A stretch of DNA of 64,000 nt from Pseudomonas lactis. GTDB lineage: Bacteria; Pseudomonadota; Gammaproteobacteria; Pseudomonadales; Pseudomonadaceae. Position 1 is the first letter of the stretch; each line of letters opens with the position of its first letter. The notes beneath the pieces were generated by a model. That model saw only the letters and a list, made by a program, of their open reading frames with translations, ran no database searches and was not told where the DNA came from. The stretch is from positions 62,001 through 126,000 of the forward strand of contig NZ_JYLO01000015.1 in NCBI RefSeq assembly GCF_001439845.1. Direction: 5' to 3'. The translations under genes and the position numbers were made by a program. Positions 42,157 through 54,763 of this stretch are shown piece by piece.

Positions 42157-43296
42157 ATGGCCACTTTGCGTATTGCGCTCGTGGCCGGTGAAGCTTCCGG
42201 CGATATCCTGGGTGCTGGCTTGATGCGGGCGCTCAAGGCCCAGCATCCGGCGGTGGAATTTATCGGCGTCGGTGGCCCGTTGATGCAGGCCGAAGGCCTG
42301 ACCTCCTACTTCCCCATGGAGCGCCTGTCAGTCATGGGGCTGGTGGAAGTCTTGGGGCGCCTGCGTGAGCTGCTGGCTCGCCGCAAGCTGCTGATCAAGA
42401 CGCTGATCGAAGAAAAGCCTGACGTCTTTATCGGCATCGATGCGCCGGATTTCACGCTCAATATCGAACTCAAGTTGCGCCAGGCCGGGATCAAGACCGT
42501 GCACTACGTCAGCCCATCCGTGTGGGCGTGGCGCCAGAAGCGCGTGTTGAAAATCCGCGAAGGCTGCGACCTGATGTTGACCTTGCTGCCATTCGAAGCC
42601 CGGTTCTACGAAGAGAAGGGCGTGCCGGTGCGCTTTGTCGGCCACACCCTGGCTGACGCCATTCCCTTGCAAGCTGATCGTACGGCTGCACGTGCCGAGC
42701 TGGGCTTGCCCGATGGCCCCTTGGTTGCGTTGATGCCAGGGAGCCGTGGCGGCGAGGTAGGACGTTTGGGAGCGCTGTTTTTTGATGCCGCCGAACGTCT
42801 CCAGGCGCAAAAGCCGGGAATCCGCTTTGTGCTGCCTTGCGCCAGCCCACAACGCCGTGCGCAGATCGAAACGCTGCTGGAAGGTCGCAACCTGCCGTTG
42901 ACCCTGCTCGATGGCCAGTCCCACCTGGCCCTGGCAGCCTGCGATGCGGTGTTGATCGCCTCGGGCACCGCCACGCTTGAGGCCTTGCTGTACAAGCGCC
43001 CGATGGTCGTCGCCTATCGCCTGGCGCCACTGACCTTCTGGATCCTCAAGCGCATGGTCAAGAGCCCTTACATTTCCTTGCCCAACCTGCTGGCCCAGCG
43101 CCTGCTGGTGCCGGAGTTGTTGCAGGACGATGCAACGCCCGAAGCGCTTGCAAAAACCCTACTACCCTTGATTGACGGCGGCGAAGAGCAGACCCGTGGT
43201 TTCGACGACATCCACCGCACGTTGCGCCGTGATGCCTCGAACCAGGCGGCCGATGCCGTGCTGACCTTGATCGGCCATAAACAGGAAGCCTTATGA
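42157..43296 (+). CDS. lpxB: Lipid-A-disaccharide synthase
   Basis: LpxB joins UDP-2,3-diacylglucosamine and lipid X to the lipid A disaccharide. This 379-residue GT-B glycosyltransferase begins LRIALVAGEASGDILGAGLM and carries GIDAPDFTLNIE, VSPSVWAWRQKR and LMPGSRGGEVGRL, all family signatures, with the nucleotide site at SGTATLEALL. It overlaps rnhB by four bases (ATGA). Confidence 0.97.
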   Translation: MATLRIALVAGEASGDILGAGLMRALKAQHPAVEFIGVGGPLMQAEGLTSYFPMERLSVMGLVEVLGRLRELLARRKLLIKTLIEEKPDVFIGIDAPDFTLNIELKLRQAGIKTVHYVSPSVWAWRQKRVLKIREGCDLMLTLLPFEARFYEEKGVPVRFVGHTLADAIPLQADRTAARAELGLPDGPLVALMPGSRGGEVGRLGALFFDAAERLQAQKPGIRFVLPCASPQRRAQIETLLEGRNLPLTLLDGQSHLALAACDAVLIASGTATLEALLYKRPMVVAYRLAPLTFWILKRMVKSPYISLPNLLAQRLLVPELLQDDATPEALAKTLLPLIDGGEEQTRGFDDIHRTLRRDASNQAADAVLTLIGHKQEAL

Positions 43297-43925
43297 CCAC
43301 GCAAATGGGCCTGGATTTCAGCCTCGTCGCCCAAGCCCACGAGTTGGTGGCAGGTGTTGACGAAGTAGGGCGCGGCCCGTTGTGTGGCGCAGTGGTCACG
43401 GCGGCGGTGATCCTTGATCCGAACCGCCCGATCCTGGGGCTCAACGATTCGAAGAAGCTCACCGAAGCCCGTCGTGAAAAGCTCTATGACGAGATCTGTG
43501 AAAAAGCCCTGAGCTGGCATATCGCCCGGGCTGAAGTCGAAGAGATCGACGAGCTGAATATCCTGCACGCCACCATGCTGGCGATGCAGCGCGCTGTGGA
43601 AGGGCTGCACATCACCCCGAAAATGGCGATGATCGACGGCAACCGCTGCCCCAAGCTGACGATGCCGTCCGAAGCGGTGGTCAAGGGCGATAGCAAGGTT
43701 CCCGCCATTGCCGCTGCCTCGATCCTGGCCAAGGTCAGCCGTGACCGTGAGATGGCCGCGTTCGAATTGATCTACCCCGGCTACGGCATTGGTGGCCATA
43801 AAGGCTACCCGACGCCCGTTCATCTGGAAGCCCTGGCTCGGCTCGGCCCCACCCCGATCCATCGCCGCTCGTTTGCCCCGGTACGGCAGGCTTATGAGGC
43901 CCGTGAAAGTCTGATCGAGGTTTAG
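43293..43925 (+). CDS. rnhB: Ribonuclease HII
   Basis: RNase HII removes single ribonucleotides from DNA. This 210-residue enzyme has the DEDD active site: Asp and Glu in VAGVDEVGRGPLCG, Asp in MIDGNRCP, and Asp in ILAKVSRDREM. It overlaps the lpxB stop by four bases and is followed by a terminator, so it is the last gene of the pyrH-lpx transcription unit. Confidence 0.97.
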   Translation: MTTQMGLDFSLVAQAHELVAGVDEVGRGPLCGAVVTAAVILDPNRPILGLNDSKKLTEARREKLYDEICEKALSWHIARAEVEEIDELNILHATMLAMQRAVEGLHITPKMAMIDGNRCPKLTMPSEAVVKGDSKVPAIAAASILAKVSRDREMAAFELIYPGYGIGGHKGYPTPVHLEALARLGPTPIHRRSFAPVRQAYEARESLIEV

Positions 43926-43947
43926 CAGCAAGGCTGATGTTTTTACC

Positions 43948-43980
43948 CAGGCCCGGTACAATCCGGGCCTTGTTGTTTTC
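43948..43980 (+). terminator. Terminator between rnhB and dnaE
   Basis: AGGCCCGG/CCGGGCCT with loop TACAAT is followed by TGTTGTTTT. It closes the long envelope operon. Confidence 0.8.
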
Positions 43981-44001
43981 ATGTATCAAGACAGGATCAC
44001 T

Positions 44002-47523
<3,522 letters not shown>

Positions 47524-47652
47524 CGGTCAGATGAGTCTGATCTCGACTAAACATTTAATCTCGACCTAAACGCGCCTCTCCCTTAAGGTAGGGCGCGAAT
47601 AGACAACCGGCTGGCCAGGCACCCCTTGGCCGTCGACCCAAGACGGACGCTT

Positions 47653-48600
47653 ATGAACCCGAATTTTCTTGATTTCGAACAGCCGATCGCTGACCTGCAA
47701 GCCAAGATCGAAGAGCTGCGCCTGGTCGGCAATGACAATTCGCTGAATATCGGCGATGAGATCGCTCGCCTGCAAGACAAGAGCAGCACGCTCACCGAAG
47801 ACATCTTCGGCAAGCTGACCAGCTGGCAGATCGCGCGCCTGGCTCGCCACCCGCGCCGTCCTTACACCCTAGACTACATCGAGCACATCTTCACCGAGTT
47901 CGATGAGTTGCACGGCGACCGTCACTTCTCCGACGACGCGGCCATTGTGGGCGGCATCGCTCGCCTGGACGACCAGCCGGTGATGGTGATCGGTCACCAG
48001 AAAGGCCGTGAAGTGCGCGAAAAAGTACGCCGCAACTTCGGCATGCCGCGCCCGGAAGGCTACCGCAAGGCGTGCCGCCTGATGGAAATGGCCGAGCGCT
48101 TCAAGATGCCGATCCTGACCTTCATCGACACGCCAGGTGCCTACCCGGGTATCGACGCCGAAGAGCGCAACCAGAGCGAAGCGATTGCCTGGAACCTGCG
48201 CGTCATGGCCCGCCTGAAAACCCCGATCATCGCCACCGTGATCGGTGAAGGTGGTTCTGGCGGTGCGCTGGCCATTGGTGTCTGCGACCAACTGAACATG
48301 TTGCAGTACTCGACCTACGCAGTGATCTCGCCGGAAGGTTGTGCCTCGATCCTGTGGAAAACCGCCGAAAAGGCGCCGGACGCTGCCGAAGCCATGGGCA
48401 TCACCGCCGATCGCCTCAAAGGCCTGGGTATCGTCGACAAGGTTATCGCCGAGCCACTGGGCGGCGCCCACCGTGACCCGGCTGCCGCCGCTGCGACCAT
48501 CCGTGCCGAGTTGGGTTCGCAACTGGCGATGCTCAAGAAGCTGGATAACGAAGCGCTGCTGGCTCGTCGTTATGAGCGCCTGATGAGCTACGGCCTCTAA
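47653..48600 (+). CDS. accA: Acetyl-CoA carboxylase carboxyltransferase subunit alpha
   Basis: AccA, with AccD, transfers CO2 from biotin-BCCP to acetyl-CoA to form malonyl-CoA for fatty acids. The 315-residue protein shows MNPNFLDFEQPIADLQAKIE at the start, RHPRRPYTLDYIE, the crotonase-fold FIDTPGAYPGIDAEERNQSEAI segment (in parts: TPGAYPGIDAEERNQ) and GEGGSGGALAIGV for CoA binding. ATG 47653 was chosen as the family start. It follows dnaE by 129 bp. Confidence 0.97.
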   Translation: MNPNFLDFEQPIADLQAKIEELRLVGNDNSLNIGDEIARLQDKSSTLTEDIFGKLTSWQIARLARHPRRPYTLDYIEHIFTEFDELHGDRHFSDDAAIVGGIARLDDQPVMVIGHQKGREVREKVRRNFGMPRPEGYRKACRLMEMAERFKMPILTFIDTPGAYPGIDAEERNQSEAIAWNLRVMARLKTPIIATVIGEGGSGGALAIGVCDQLNMLQYSTYAVISPEGCASILWKTAEKAPDAAEAMGITADRLKGLGIVDKVIAEPLGGAHRDPAAAAATIRAELGSQLAMLKKLDNEALLARRYERLMSYGL

Positions 48601-48633
48601 GCCGACGCTGTACCCAATGTAGTAGCCGGCTTG

Positions 48634-48737
48634 TGTGGGAGCCGGCTTGTGTGGGAGCTGGCTTGCCTGCGATAGCATCACCTTGGTATCACTGATACAC
48701 CGAGGTGCCTGCATCGCGGGCAAGCCCGGCTCCCACA
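48634..48737. repeat. Inverted REP pair with a 16-bp tandem duplication
   Basis: The left arm carries two tandem copies of TGTGGGAGC(C/T)GGCTTG (48634-48649 and 48650-48665); the right arm CATCGCGGGCAAGCCCGGCT plus CCCACA lies at 48712-48737. It sits in the accA-tilS gap. Confidence 0.85.
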
Positions 48738-48790
48738 TTTGCTTTGTGTATGCTGACGAACGTATTCAAGCTTTGCGGCGGTGACGTGTG

Positions 48791-50110
48791 ATGAAACCAA
48801 CCCTGCCGGCCACACTCCTGCACACCCTGGCCCCCTGGCGCAACGCGCCGGCCTGGCATATCGCGTTCTCCGGTGGTCTCGACTCCACCGTCCTGCTGCA
48901 CCTCCTGGCCTCACTGGCCAAAATCGAAAACCTGCCTCCTGTCAGCGCCGTTCATGTCCACCATGGTCTGCAAGCTGCTGCCGATGCATGGCCTGCTCAT
49001 TGCCAATCGGTCTGCGACGCCCTGGGCGTACCTTTGCGCGTCATGCGCGTGCAGGTCAGTCCCGGTGCGAGCCTTGAACGCGCGGCCCGCGAGGCGCGCT
49101 ACCAAGCGTTCATGCAAGTCATGGAGGCAGGGGAGGTGCTTTTCACTGGCCAGCATCGCGACGATCAAGCCGAAACCCTGCTGTTTCGCCTGCTGCGTGG
49201 CGCCGGCGTGCGAGGGTTGGCGTCTATGCCTGAGCATCGCCCCTTAGCGCAGGGCCACTTGGTGCGGCCGTTGCTGGCATTCTCTCGTAGCGAGCTGGAA
49301 GCCTACGCCCATCAGCATCAGTTGCAGTGGATCGAAGATCCCTCCAACGCTGATCCACGGTTTTCCCGCAATTACCTGCGTCACCGCGTATTCCCAACCC
49401 TGACGGAACGCTGGCCCCAGGCGATCACCCACCTGGCTCGCACGGCTGAACACATGGCTGAGGCGCAAGGGCTGCTCGACGAGTTGGCGCTGATGGACCT
49501 GCAGCGCGCCGATCAGCCTTCTACGTTTCCCTGGTTGCCGCTGCCGTCTCTGGCGCTTGAGCCATTGCGTGAACTATCCGATGCCCGCCAGCGTAACGCC
49601 CTGCGGCATTGGCTGATACCACTGACCGGTTTACCGGACAGCGACCACTGGGCTGGTTGGCATGCCCTGCGCGATGCCAAGGGGGACGCACAGCCTCTGT
49701 GGCGCCTGGCCGACGGCCAAATGCAGCGTAGCGGTGAACGCATCTGGTGGTTACCTTCAACTTGGTCGGAGTTTTCCGACGCATCGGTGAGCTGGCCCGA
49801 TCCGCAAAATCCACTAGAGTTAACGGGCAATGGCCAACTGAAGTTTATTGGCGAGGCTCCCGAAGGCCCGCTAGTGATCCGATATCGCCAGGGTGGCGAA
49901 ATCATCGACGTACCGGGCCGAGGCCGGCGTGATCTCAAGCGTCTGCTGAATGAAAGCGGCATGCCGGGCTTCGTCCGTGGCAGATTGCCGCTGGTCTATC
50001 GGGGCGAGCAATTGCTGGCTGTGCCAAGCGTTGCGGGGGCATGGGCCCGGTCGGTGGGTGAGGTGCAATTGGATTGGTTGCCACAGAGCTGCGATCAAGG
50101 TTTGAGCTGA
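48791..50110 (+). CDS. tilS: tRNA(Ile)-lysidine synthetase
   Basis: TilS converts C34 of the CAU anticodon of a minor tRNA-Ile to lysidine so that it reads AUA. This 439-residue protein has the N-type ATP pyrophosphatase P-loop FSGGLDSTVLL (about residues 27-37), HVHHGLQ, the TGQHRDDQAETLLFRLLRG region, and the two TilS C-terminal domains. ATG 48791 is preceded by an in-frame GTG at 48788. A REP pair lies upstream; pyrG follows after 273 bp. Confidence 0.95.
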   Translation: MKPTLPATLLHTLAPWRNAPAWHIAFSGGLDSTVLLHLLASLAKIENLPPVSAVHVHHGLQAAADAWPAHCQSVCDALGVPLRVMRVQVSPGASLERAAREARYQAFMQVMEAGEVLFTGQHRDDQAETLLFRLLRGAGVRGLASMPEHRPLAQGHLVRPLLAFSRSELEAYAHQHQLQWIEDPSNADPRFSRNYLRHRVFPTLTERWPQAITHLARTAEHMAEAQGLLDELALMDLQRADQPSTFPWLPLPSLALEPLRELSDARQRNALRHWLIPLTGLPDSDHWAGWHALRDAKGDAQPLWRLADGQMQRSGERIWWLPSTWSEFSDASVSWPDPQNPLELTGNGQLKFIGEAPEGPLVIRYRQGGEIIDVPGRGRRDLKRLLNESGMPGFVRGRLPLVYRGEQLLAVPSVAGAWARSVGEVQLDWLPQSCDQGLS

Positions 50111-50130
50111 TAGCGCCTTTCCGGTAGACT
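50102..50130 (+). promoter_or_regulatory. Sigma-70 promoter for pyrG
   Basis: TTGAGC (50102-50107) and TAGACT (50125-50130) are separated by 17 bases, overlapping the tilS stop. The pyrG mRNA would have a leader of about 245 bases. No gene was found in 50111-50383; it holds a G/C-rich hairpin region near 50308-50348. Confidence 0.6.
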
Positions 50131-50383
50131 ACGCTCCCTTCTTGATACAACTTCTGTGGATTCGCCTGAATCGCAGTCGTTGCCGATTACCAAGCAGTCT
50201 TTGCTGGGCGATTCCAAAAAATGTGTAGCGATCAACGTACCGGTGTTTCATTGCTGGTCTGTCACAACGCGGCGGTTTTTTTGAAAGGTGCACTGTGATT
50301 AATGCAGGTGATCGGGGGCTTCGGCCTTCCTTCGCTTTCCCCGGCGGCTCGGACCGCTTTAACGCAGACTTCTAGGGTTTTTC

Positions 50384-52015
50384 ATGACGCGCTACATATT
50401 CGTCACGGGCGGTGTTGTTTCTTCATTGGGGAAAGGCATTGCCTCCGCTTCATTGGCGGCCATCCTGGAGGCGCGGGGACTTAAGGTCACCATGCTCAAG
50501 CTGGACCCGTACATCAACGTTGACCCGGGCACCATGAGCCCGTTCCAGCACGGTGAAGTGTTCGTCACCCACGACGGCGCCGAGACCGACCTGGACCTGG
50601 GCCACTACGAGCGGTTCATCCGCACGACCATGACCCAGAACAACAACTTCACCACCGGCCGTGTCTACGAGCACGTGCTGCGCAAAGAGCGCCGTGGTGA
50701 TTACCTGGGTGCAACCATCCAGGTGATCCCGCACATCACCGACGAAATCAAGCGCCGCATCATCAAGGGTGCAGGCGATGCCGACGTGGCGATGGTCGAG
50801 ATCGGTGGCACCGTGGGTGACATCGAGTCCCAACCGTTCCTCGAAGCCATCCGCCAGTTGCGTTTCGAAGTTGGCGCCAAGCGCGCGATGCTGATGCACC
50901 TGACACTGGTGCCCTACATCGCCACTGCCGGCGAAACCAAAACCAAGCCTACCCAGCACTCGGTCAAGGAACTGCGTTCCATCGGCCTGCAGCCGGATGT
51001 GCTGGTATGCCGCTCCGATCACCCGATCGACATTTCCTCGCGCCGCAAGATCGCGCAGTTCACCAACGTTGAAGAACGTGCGGTAATTGCCCTGGAAGAC
51101 GCCGATACCATCTACAAGATCCCGGGCATCCTGCATTCGCAGGGGCTGGATGATTTTGTGGTCGAGCGTTTCGGCCTGCAGTGCGGCGGTGCCGACCTGT
51201 CCGAGTGGGAAGCGGTTGTCGACGCCAAGCTCAACCCTGAGCATGAAGTCACCATCGCCATGGTCGGTAAGTACATGGAGCTGCTGGACGCGTACAAGTC
51301 GCTGATCGAAGCCATGAGCCACGCCGGTATCAGCAACCGTACCAAGGTCAACCTGCGCTACATCGACTCCGAAGACATCGAGAACCAGGGCACTGCGCTG
51401 CTCGAAGGTGTTGACGCGATCCTCGTTCCCGGCGGTTTCGGCCTGCGTGGCGTGGAAGGCAAGATCACTGCCGTGCAGTACGCCCGTGAAAACAAGGTGC
51501 CGTACCTGGGTATCTGCCTGGGCATGCAAGTGGCCGTTATCGAGTTCGCCCGTAACGTGCTGGGCTGGAAAGACGCCAACTCCACCGAGTTCGATCACTC
51601 CAGCGGCCACCCGGTCGTGGGCCTGATCACCGAGTGGGAAGACGCCACCGGCGCCGTTGAAACCCGTACCGAAACGTCCGACCTGGGCGGCACCATGCGC
51701 CTGGGTGCTCAGGATTGCCTGCTGGAGGCCGGCTCGCTGGTACACGACTGCTATGGCAAGGACGTGATCGTCGAGCGTCACCGTCACCGCTACGAAGTGA
51801 ACAACAACCTGCTGCCGCAGATCAAAGAAGCTGGCCTGAAAATCTCCGGTCGCTCCGGTGATGGCAAGCTGGTTGAGGTGGTCGAGGCACCGGATCATCC
51901 GTGGTTCGTGGCCTGCCAGTTCCACCCGGAGTTCACCTCGACGCCGCGCGACGGTCACCCGTTGTTCAGTGGTTTCGTCAAAGCAGCACTGACGCAACAC
52001 CAGAAGAAGGCGTAA
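50384..52015 (+). CDS. pyrG: CTP synthase
   Basis: PyrG aminates UTP to CTP with glutamine and ATP. The 543-residue protein has the synthetase domain (TRYIFVTGGVVSSLGKGIAS with the P-loop, then KLDPYINVDPGTMSP) and a C-terminal class I glutamine amidotransferase with the nucleophile in GICLGMQVA and the His/Glu pair in FHPEFTS. kdsA starts five bases after its stop, so they form an operon. Confidence 0.98.
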   Translation: MTRYIFVTGGVVSSLGKGIASASLAAILEARGLKVTMLKLDPYINVDPGTMSPFQHGEVFVTHDGAETDLDLGHYERFIRTTMTQNNNFTTGRVYEHVLRKERRGDYLGATIQVIPHITDEIKRRIIKGAGDADVAMVEIGGTVGDIESQPFLEAIRQLRFEVGAKRAMLMHLTLVPYIATAGETKTKPTQHSVKELRSIGLQPDVLVCRSDHPIDISSRRKIAQFTNVEERAVIALEDADTIYKIPGILHSQGLDDFVVERFGLQCGGADLSEWEAVVDAKLNPEHEVTIAMVGKYMELLDAYKSLIEAMSHAGISNRTKVNLRYIDSEDIENQGTALLEGVDAILVPGGFGLRGVEGKITAVQYARENKVPYLGICLGMQVAVIEFARNVLGWKDANSTEFDHSSGHPVVGLITEWEDATGAVETRTETSDLGGTMRLGAQDCLLEAGSLVHDCYGKDVIVERHRHRYEVNNNLLPQIKEAGLKISGRSGDGKLVEVVEAPDHPWFVACQFHPEFTSTPRDGHPLFSGFVKAALTQHQKKA

Positions 52016-52020
52016 ACCAG

Positions 52021-52866
52021 ATGGCCCAGAAGATCATTCGCGTAGGCGACATCGAGATTGCCAACGACAAGCCCATGGTGCTGTTCGGCGGCATGAACGT
52101 GCTGGAAAGCCGCGACATGGCGATGCAGGTGTGTGAGGAGTACGTTCGGGTCACCCAGAAACTGGGTATCCCTTACGTCTTCAAGGCCAGCTTCGACAAG
52201 GCCAACCGTTCGTCCGTCACCTCCTATCGCGGCCCGGGCCTTGAAGAAGGCATGCGGATCTTCCAGGACATCAAGCAAGCCTTCGGCGTGCCGATCATCA
52301 CCGACGTCCACGAGCCTGAGCAGGCTGCCGTGGTCGCCGAGGTGTGCGACATCATCCAGTTGCCGGCCTTTTTGTCGCGCCAGACCGACCTCGTGGTCGC
52401 CATGGCCAAGACCGGCGCTGTGATCAATATCAAGAAAGCCCAGTTCCTTGCGCCCCAGGAGATGAAACACATCCTGAGCAAGTGCGTGGAAGCGGGTAAC
52501 GACCAGTTGATCCTCTGCGAGCGGGGTTCAAGCTTCGGCTACAACAACCTCGTGGTGGACATGCTCGGTTTCGGCATCATGAAACAGTTCGAATACCCCG
52601 TTTTCTTCGACGTCACCCACGCGCTGCAAATGCCCGGTGGTCGTTCGGACTCCGCTGGCGGGCGACGTGCCCAGGTGACGGACCTGGCCAAGGCGGGCAT
52701 GAGCCAGTCGCTGGCGGGCCTGTTCCTTGAAGCTCACCCAGATCCGGACAACGCCAAATGTGATGGCCCGTGCGCCCTGCGCCTGGACAAGCTGGAGCCA
52801 TTCCTGGCCCAGCTCAAGCAGTTGGACGAGCTGGTCAAGAGTTTTCCGACGGTAGAGACCGCGTAA
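52021..52866 (+). CDS. kdsA: 3-deoxy-8-phosphooctulonate (KDO-8-P) synthase
   Basis: KdsA condenses phosphoenolpyruvate with arabinose 5-phosphate to KDO-8-P for the LPS inner core. It has 281 residues. FGGMNVLESRDMAM lies near the N-terminus, with FKASFDKANRSS and the VTHALQMPGG segment of the active site. ATG 52021 was chosen, five bases after pyrG. eno follows after 157 bp. Confidence 0.97.
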   Translation: MAQKIIRVGDIEIANDKPMVLFGGMNVLESRDMAMQVCEEYVRVTQKLGIPYVFKASFDKANRSSVTSYRGPGLEEGMRIFQDIKQAFGVPIITDVHEPEQAAVVAEVCDIIQLPAFLSRQTDLVVAMAKTGAVINIKKAQFLAPQEMKHILSKCVEAGNDQLILCERGSSFGYNNLVVDMLGFGIMKQFEYPVFFDVTHALQMPGGRSDSAGGRRAQVTDLAKAGMSQSLAGLFLEAHPDPDNAKCDGPCALRLDKLEPFLAQLKQLDELVKSFPTVETA

Positions 52867-53023
52867 CTGGCATTTCTCCGGTAGAATTTCCCACGCTTTA
52901 CGCTCAGGCCCCCGGGCCTGAGCCTTGTCGTCTGCAAGCCTGCCCCGTTGTTCCACCCTTGCGGTCGGTCAAAAGATTTCCTTCAGCTGCGTCGTTTTCG
53001 TCAACTTTGGAGTGTTTACAACA

Positions 53024-54313
53024 ATGGCAAAAATCGTCGACATCAAAGGTCGTGAAGTTCTCGACTCCCGTGGCAACCCCACCGTCGAAGCCGACGTGCT
53101 TCTCGATAACGGCATCATCGGCAGCGCCTGCGCGCCGTCCGGTGCTTCCACCGGTTCGCGCGAAGCGCTGGAACTGCGTGATGGCGACAAGAGCCGTTAC
53201 CTGGGCAAGGGTGTACTCAAGGCTGTAGCCAACATCAACGGTCCGATTCGTGACCTGTTGCTGGGCAAGGACCCGCTGGACCAGAAAGCCCTGGACCACG
53301 CGATGATCAAGCTCGACGGCACTGAAAACAAAGGCAGCCTCGGCGCCAACGCCATCCTCGCCGTGTCCCTGGCAGCTGCCAAGGCGGCTGCGCAGGACCA
53401 GGACCTGCCGTTGTACGCGCACATCGCCAACCTGAACGGCACCCCGGGCGTCTACTCGATGCCGGTACCGATGATGAACATCATCAACGGTGGCGAGCAC
53501 GCGGATAACAACGTCGACATCCAGGAGTTCATGGTGCAGCCGGTTGGCGCCAAGTCCTTCTCCGAAGGCCTGCGCATGGGCACCGAGATTTTCCATCACC
53601 TCAAGGCTGTACTGAAGGCCCGTGGCCTGAGCACTGCCGTGGGTGACGAAGGTGGTTTCGCGCCGAACCTGGCCTCCAACGAAGATGCACTCAAAGTCAT
53701 CTCCGAAGCCGTCGCCAACGCGGGCTACAAGCTGGGCACCGACGTGACCCTGGCCCTGGACTGCGCTGCCAGCGAATTCTATGAAGACGGCAAGTACAAC
53801 CTGTCCGGCGAAGGCCAGGTGTTCAACTCCGAAGGTTTTGCTGAATACCTCAAGGGCCTGACCCAGCGCTATCCGATCATCTCGATCGAAGACGGCCTGG
53901 ACGAGTCCGACTGGGATGGCTGGAAAATTCTCACCGACAAGATCGGCGAGAAAATCCAGCTGGTGGGCGACGACCTGTTCGTGACCAACACCAAGATCCT
54001 GAAAGAAGGCATCGACAAGAAGATCGCCAACTCGATCCTGATCAAGTTCAACCAGATCGGCACCCTGACCGAAACCCTGGAAGCCATCCAGATGGCCAAG
54101 GCTGCGGGCTACACCGCCGTGATCTCCCATCGCTCCGGCGAAACCGAAGATTCCACCATTGCCGACCTGGCCGTGGGTACTTCGGCGGGCCAGATCAAGA
54201 CCGGTTCCCTGTGCCGTTCCGATCGCGTGTCCAAGTACAACCAATTGCTGCGCATCGAAGAGCAATTGGCAGGTAAAGCCAAGTACAACGGTCGCGGCGA
54301 GTTTCGCGGCTAA
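53024..54313 (+). CDS. eno: Enolase
   Basis: Enolase converts 2-phosphoglycerate to phosphoenolpyruvate and is also part of the RNA degradosome in gamma-proteobacteria. The 429-residue protein shows EVLDSRGNPTVEA, GASTGSREALELRDGD, the metal ligand Asp regions (LALDCAASEFY; SIEDGLDESDW; LVGDDLFVTN) and SHRSGETEDS. A possible -10 TAGAAT at 52882 precedes it, but the -35 is poor. A hairpin separates it from ftsB. Confidence 0.98.
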   Translation: MAKIVDIKGREVLDSRGNPTVEADVLLDNGIIGSACAPSGASTGSREALELRDGDKSRYLGKGVLKAVANINGPIRDLLLGKDPLDQKALDHAMIKLDGTENKGSLGANAILAVSLAAAKAAAQDQDLPLYAHIANLNGTPGVYSMPVPMMNIINGGEHADNNVDIQEFMVQPVGAKSFSEGLRMGTEIFHHLKAVLKARGLSTAVGDEGGFAPNLASNEDALKVISEAVANAGYKLGTDVTLALDCAASEFYEDGKYNLSGEGQVFNSEGFAEYLKGLTQRYPIISIEDGLDESDWDGWKILTDKIGEKIQLVGDDLFVTNTKILKEGIDKKIANSILIKFNQIGTLTETLEAIQMAKAAGYTAVISHRSGETEDSTIADLAVGTSAGQIKTGSLCRSDRVSKYNQLLRIEEQLAGKAKYNGRGEFRG

Positions 54314-54399
54314 GCAGTAAATGGTAAAAAGTCGGCGGATTACGTCAGAAATCTCACGAAAGTGTGAATTTCGGCGCTAATCTGCTGACTGACAAGCGC

Positions 54400-54424
54400 A
54401 AGCCTGGTTTTACCAGGCTTTGTG
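54400..54424 (+). terminator. Hairpin between eno and ftsB
   Basis: AAGCCTGG/CCAGGCTT with loop TTTTA is followed by TGTGCT; a weak terminator or attenuator. Confidence 0.55.
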
Positions 54425-54484
54425 CTATCAGTTGCTGCAAAAGGTTTGCATGACTGTCTTTTTTCACTGGATACCCGGATTTCG

Positions 54485-54763
54485 ATGCGCAGTCCCAATT
54501 GGTTGTTCCTCGTCTTGCTCTTGTTGCTGGCTGGCCTGCAGTACCGCCTATGGGTCGGTAATGGCAGCTTTGCGCAGGTGGAAGAGTTGACCCAGCAAAT
54601 TGCCGACCAGCGTGCCGAAAACGAACGCCTGCTGGAGCGCAACCGTGTCCTCGACGCTGAAGTGCTTGAGCTGAAAAAAGGCACGGAGACCGTTGAAGAG
54701 CGGGCTCGCCATGAACTGGGCATGGTCAAGGAGGGCGAGACCCTCTACCAGTTGGCCCAATGA
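54485..54763 (+). CDS. ftsB: Cell division protein FtsB
   Basis: FtsB joins FtsL and FtsQ in the divisome and signals septal peptidoglycan synthesis. This 92-residue protein has a short cytoplasmic start, one membrane segment (residues 5-21, NWLFLVLLLLLAGLQYR) and a periplasmic coiled coil (about 30-70, rich in Glu/Leu/Arg) ending in VEERARHELGMVKEGE. ATG 54485 was chosen for this topology. It overlaps ispD by four bases (ATGA), as in E. coli. Confidence 0.94.
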   Translation: MRSPNWLFLVLLLLLAGLQYRLWVGNGSFAQVEELTQQIADQRAENERLLERNRVLDAEVLELKKGTETVEERARHELGMVKEGETLYQLAQ

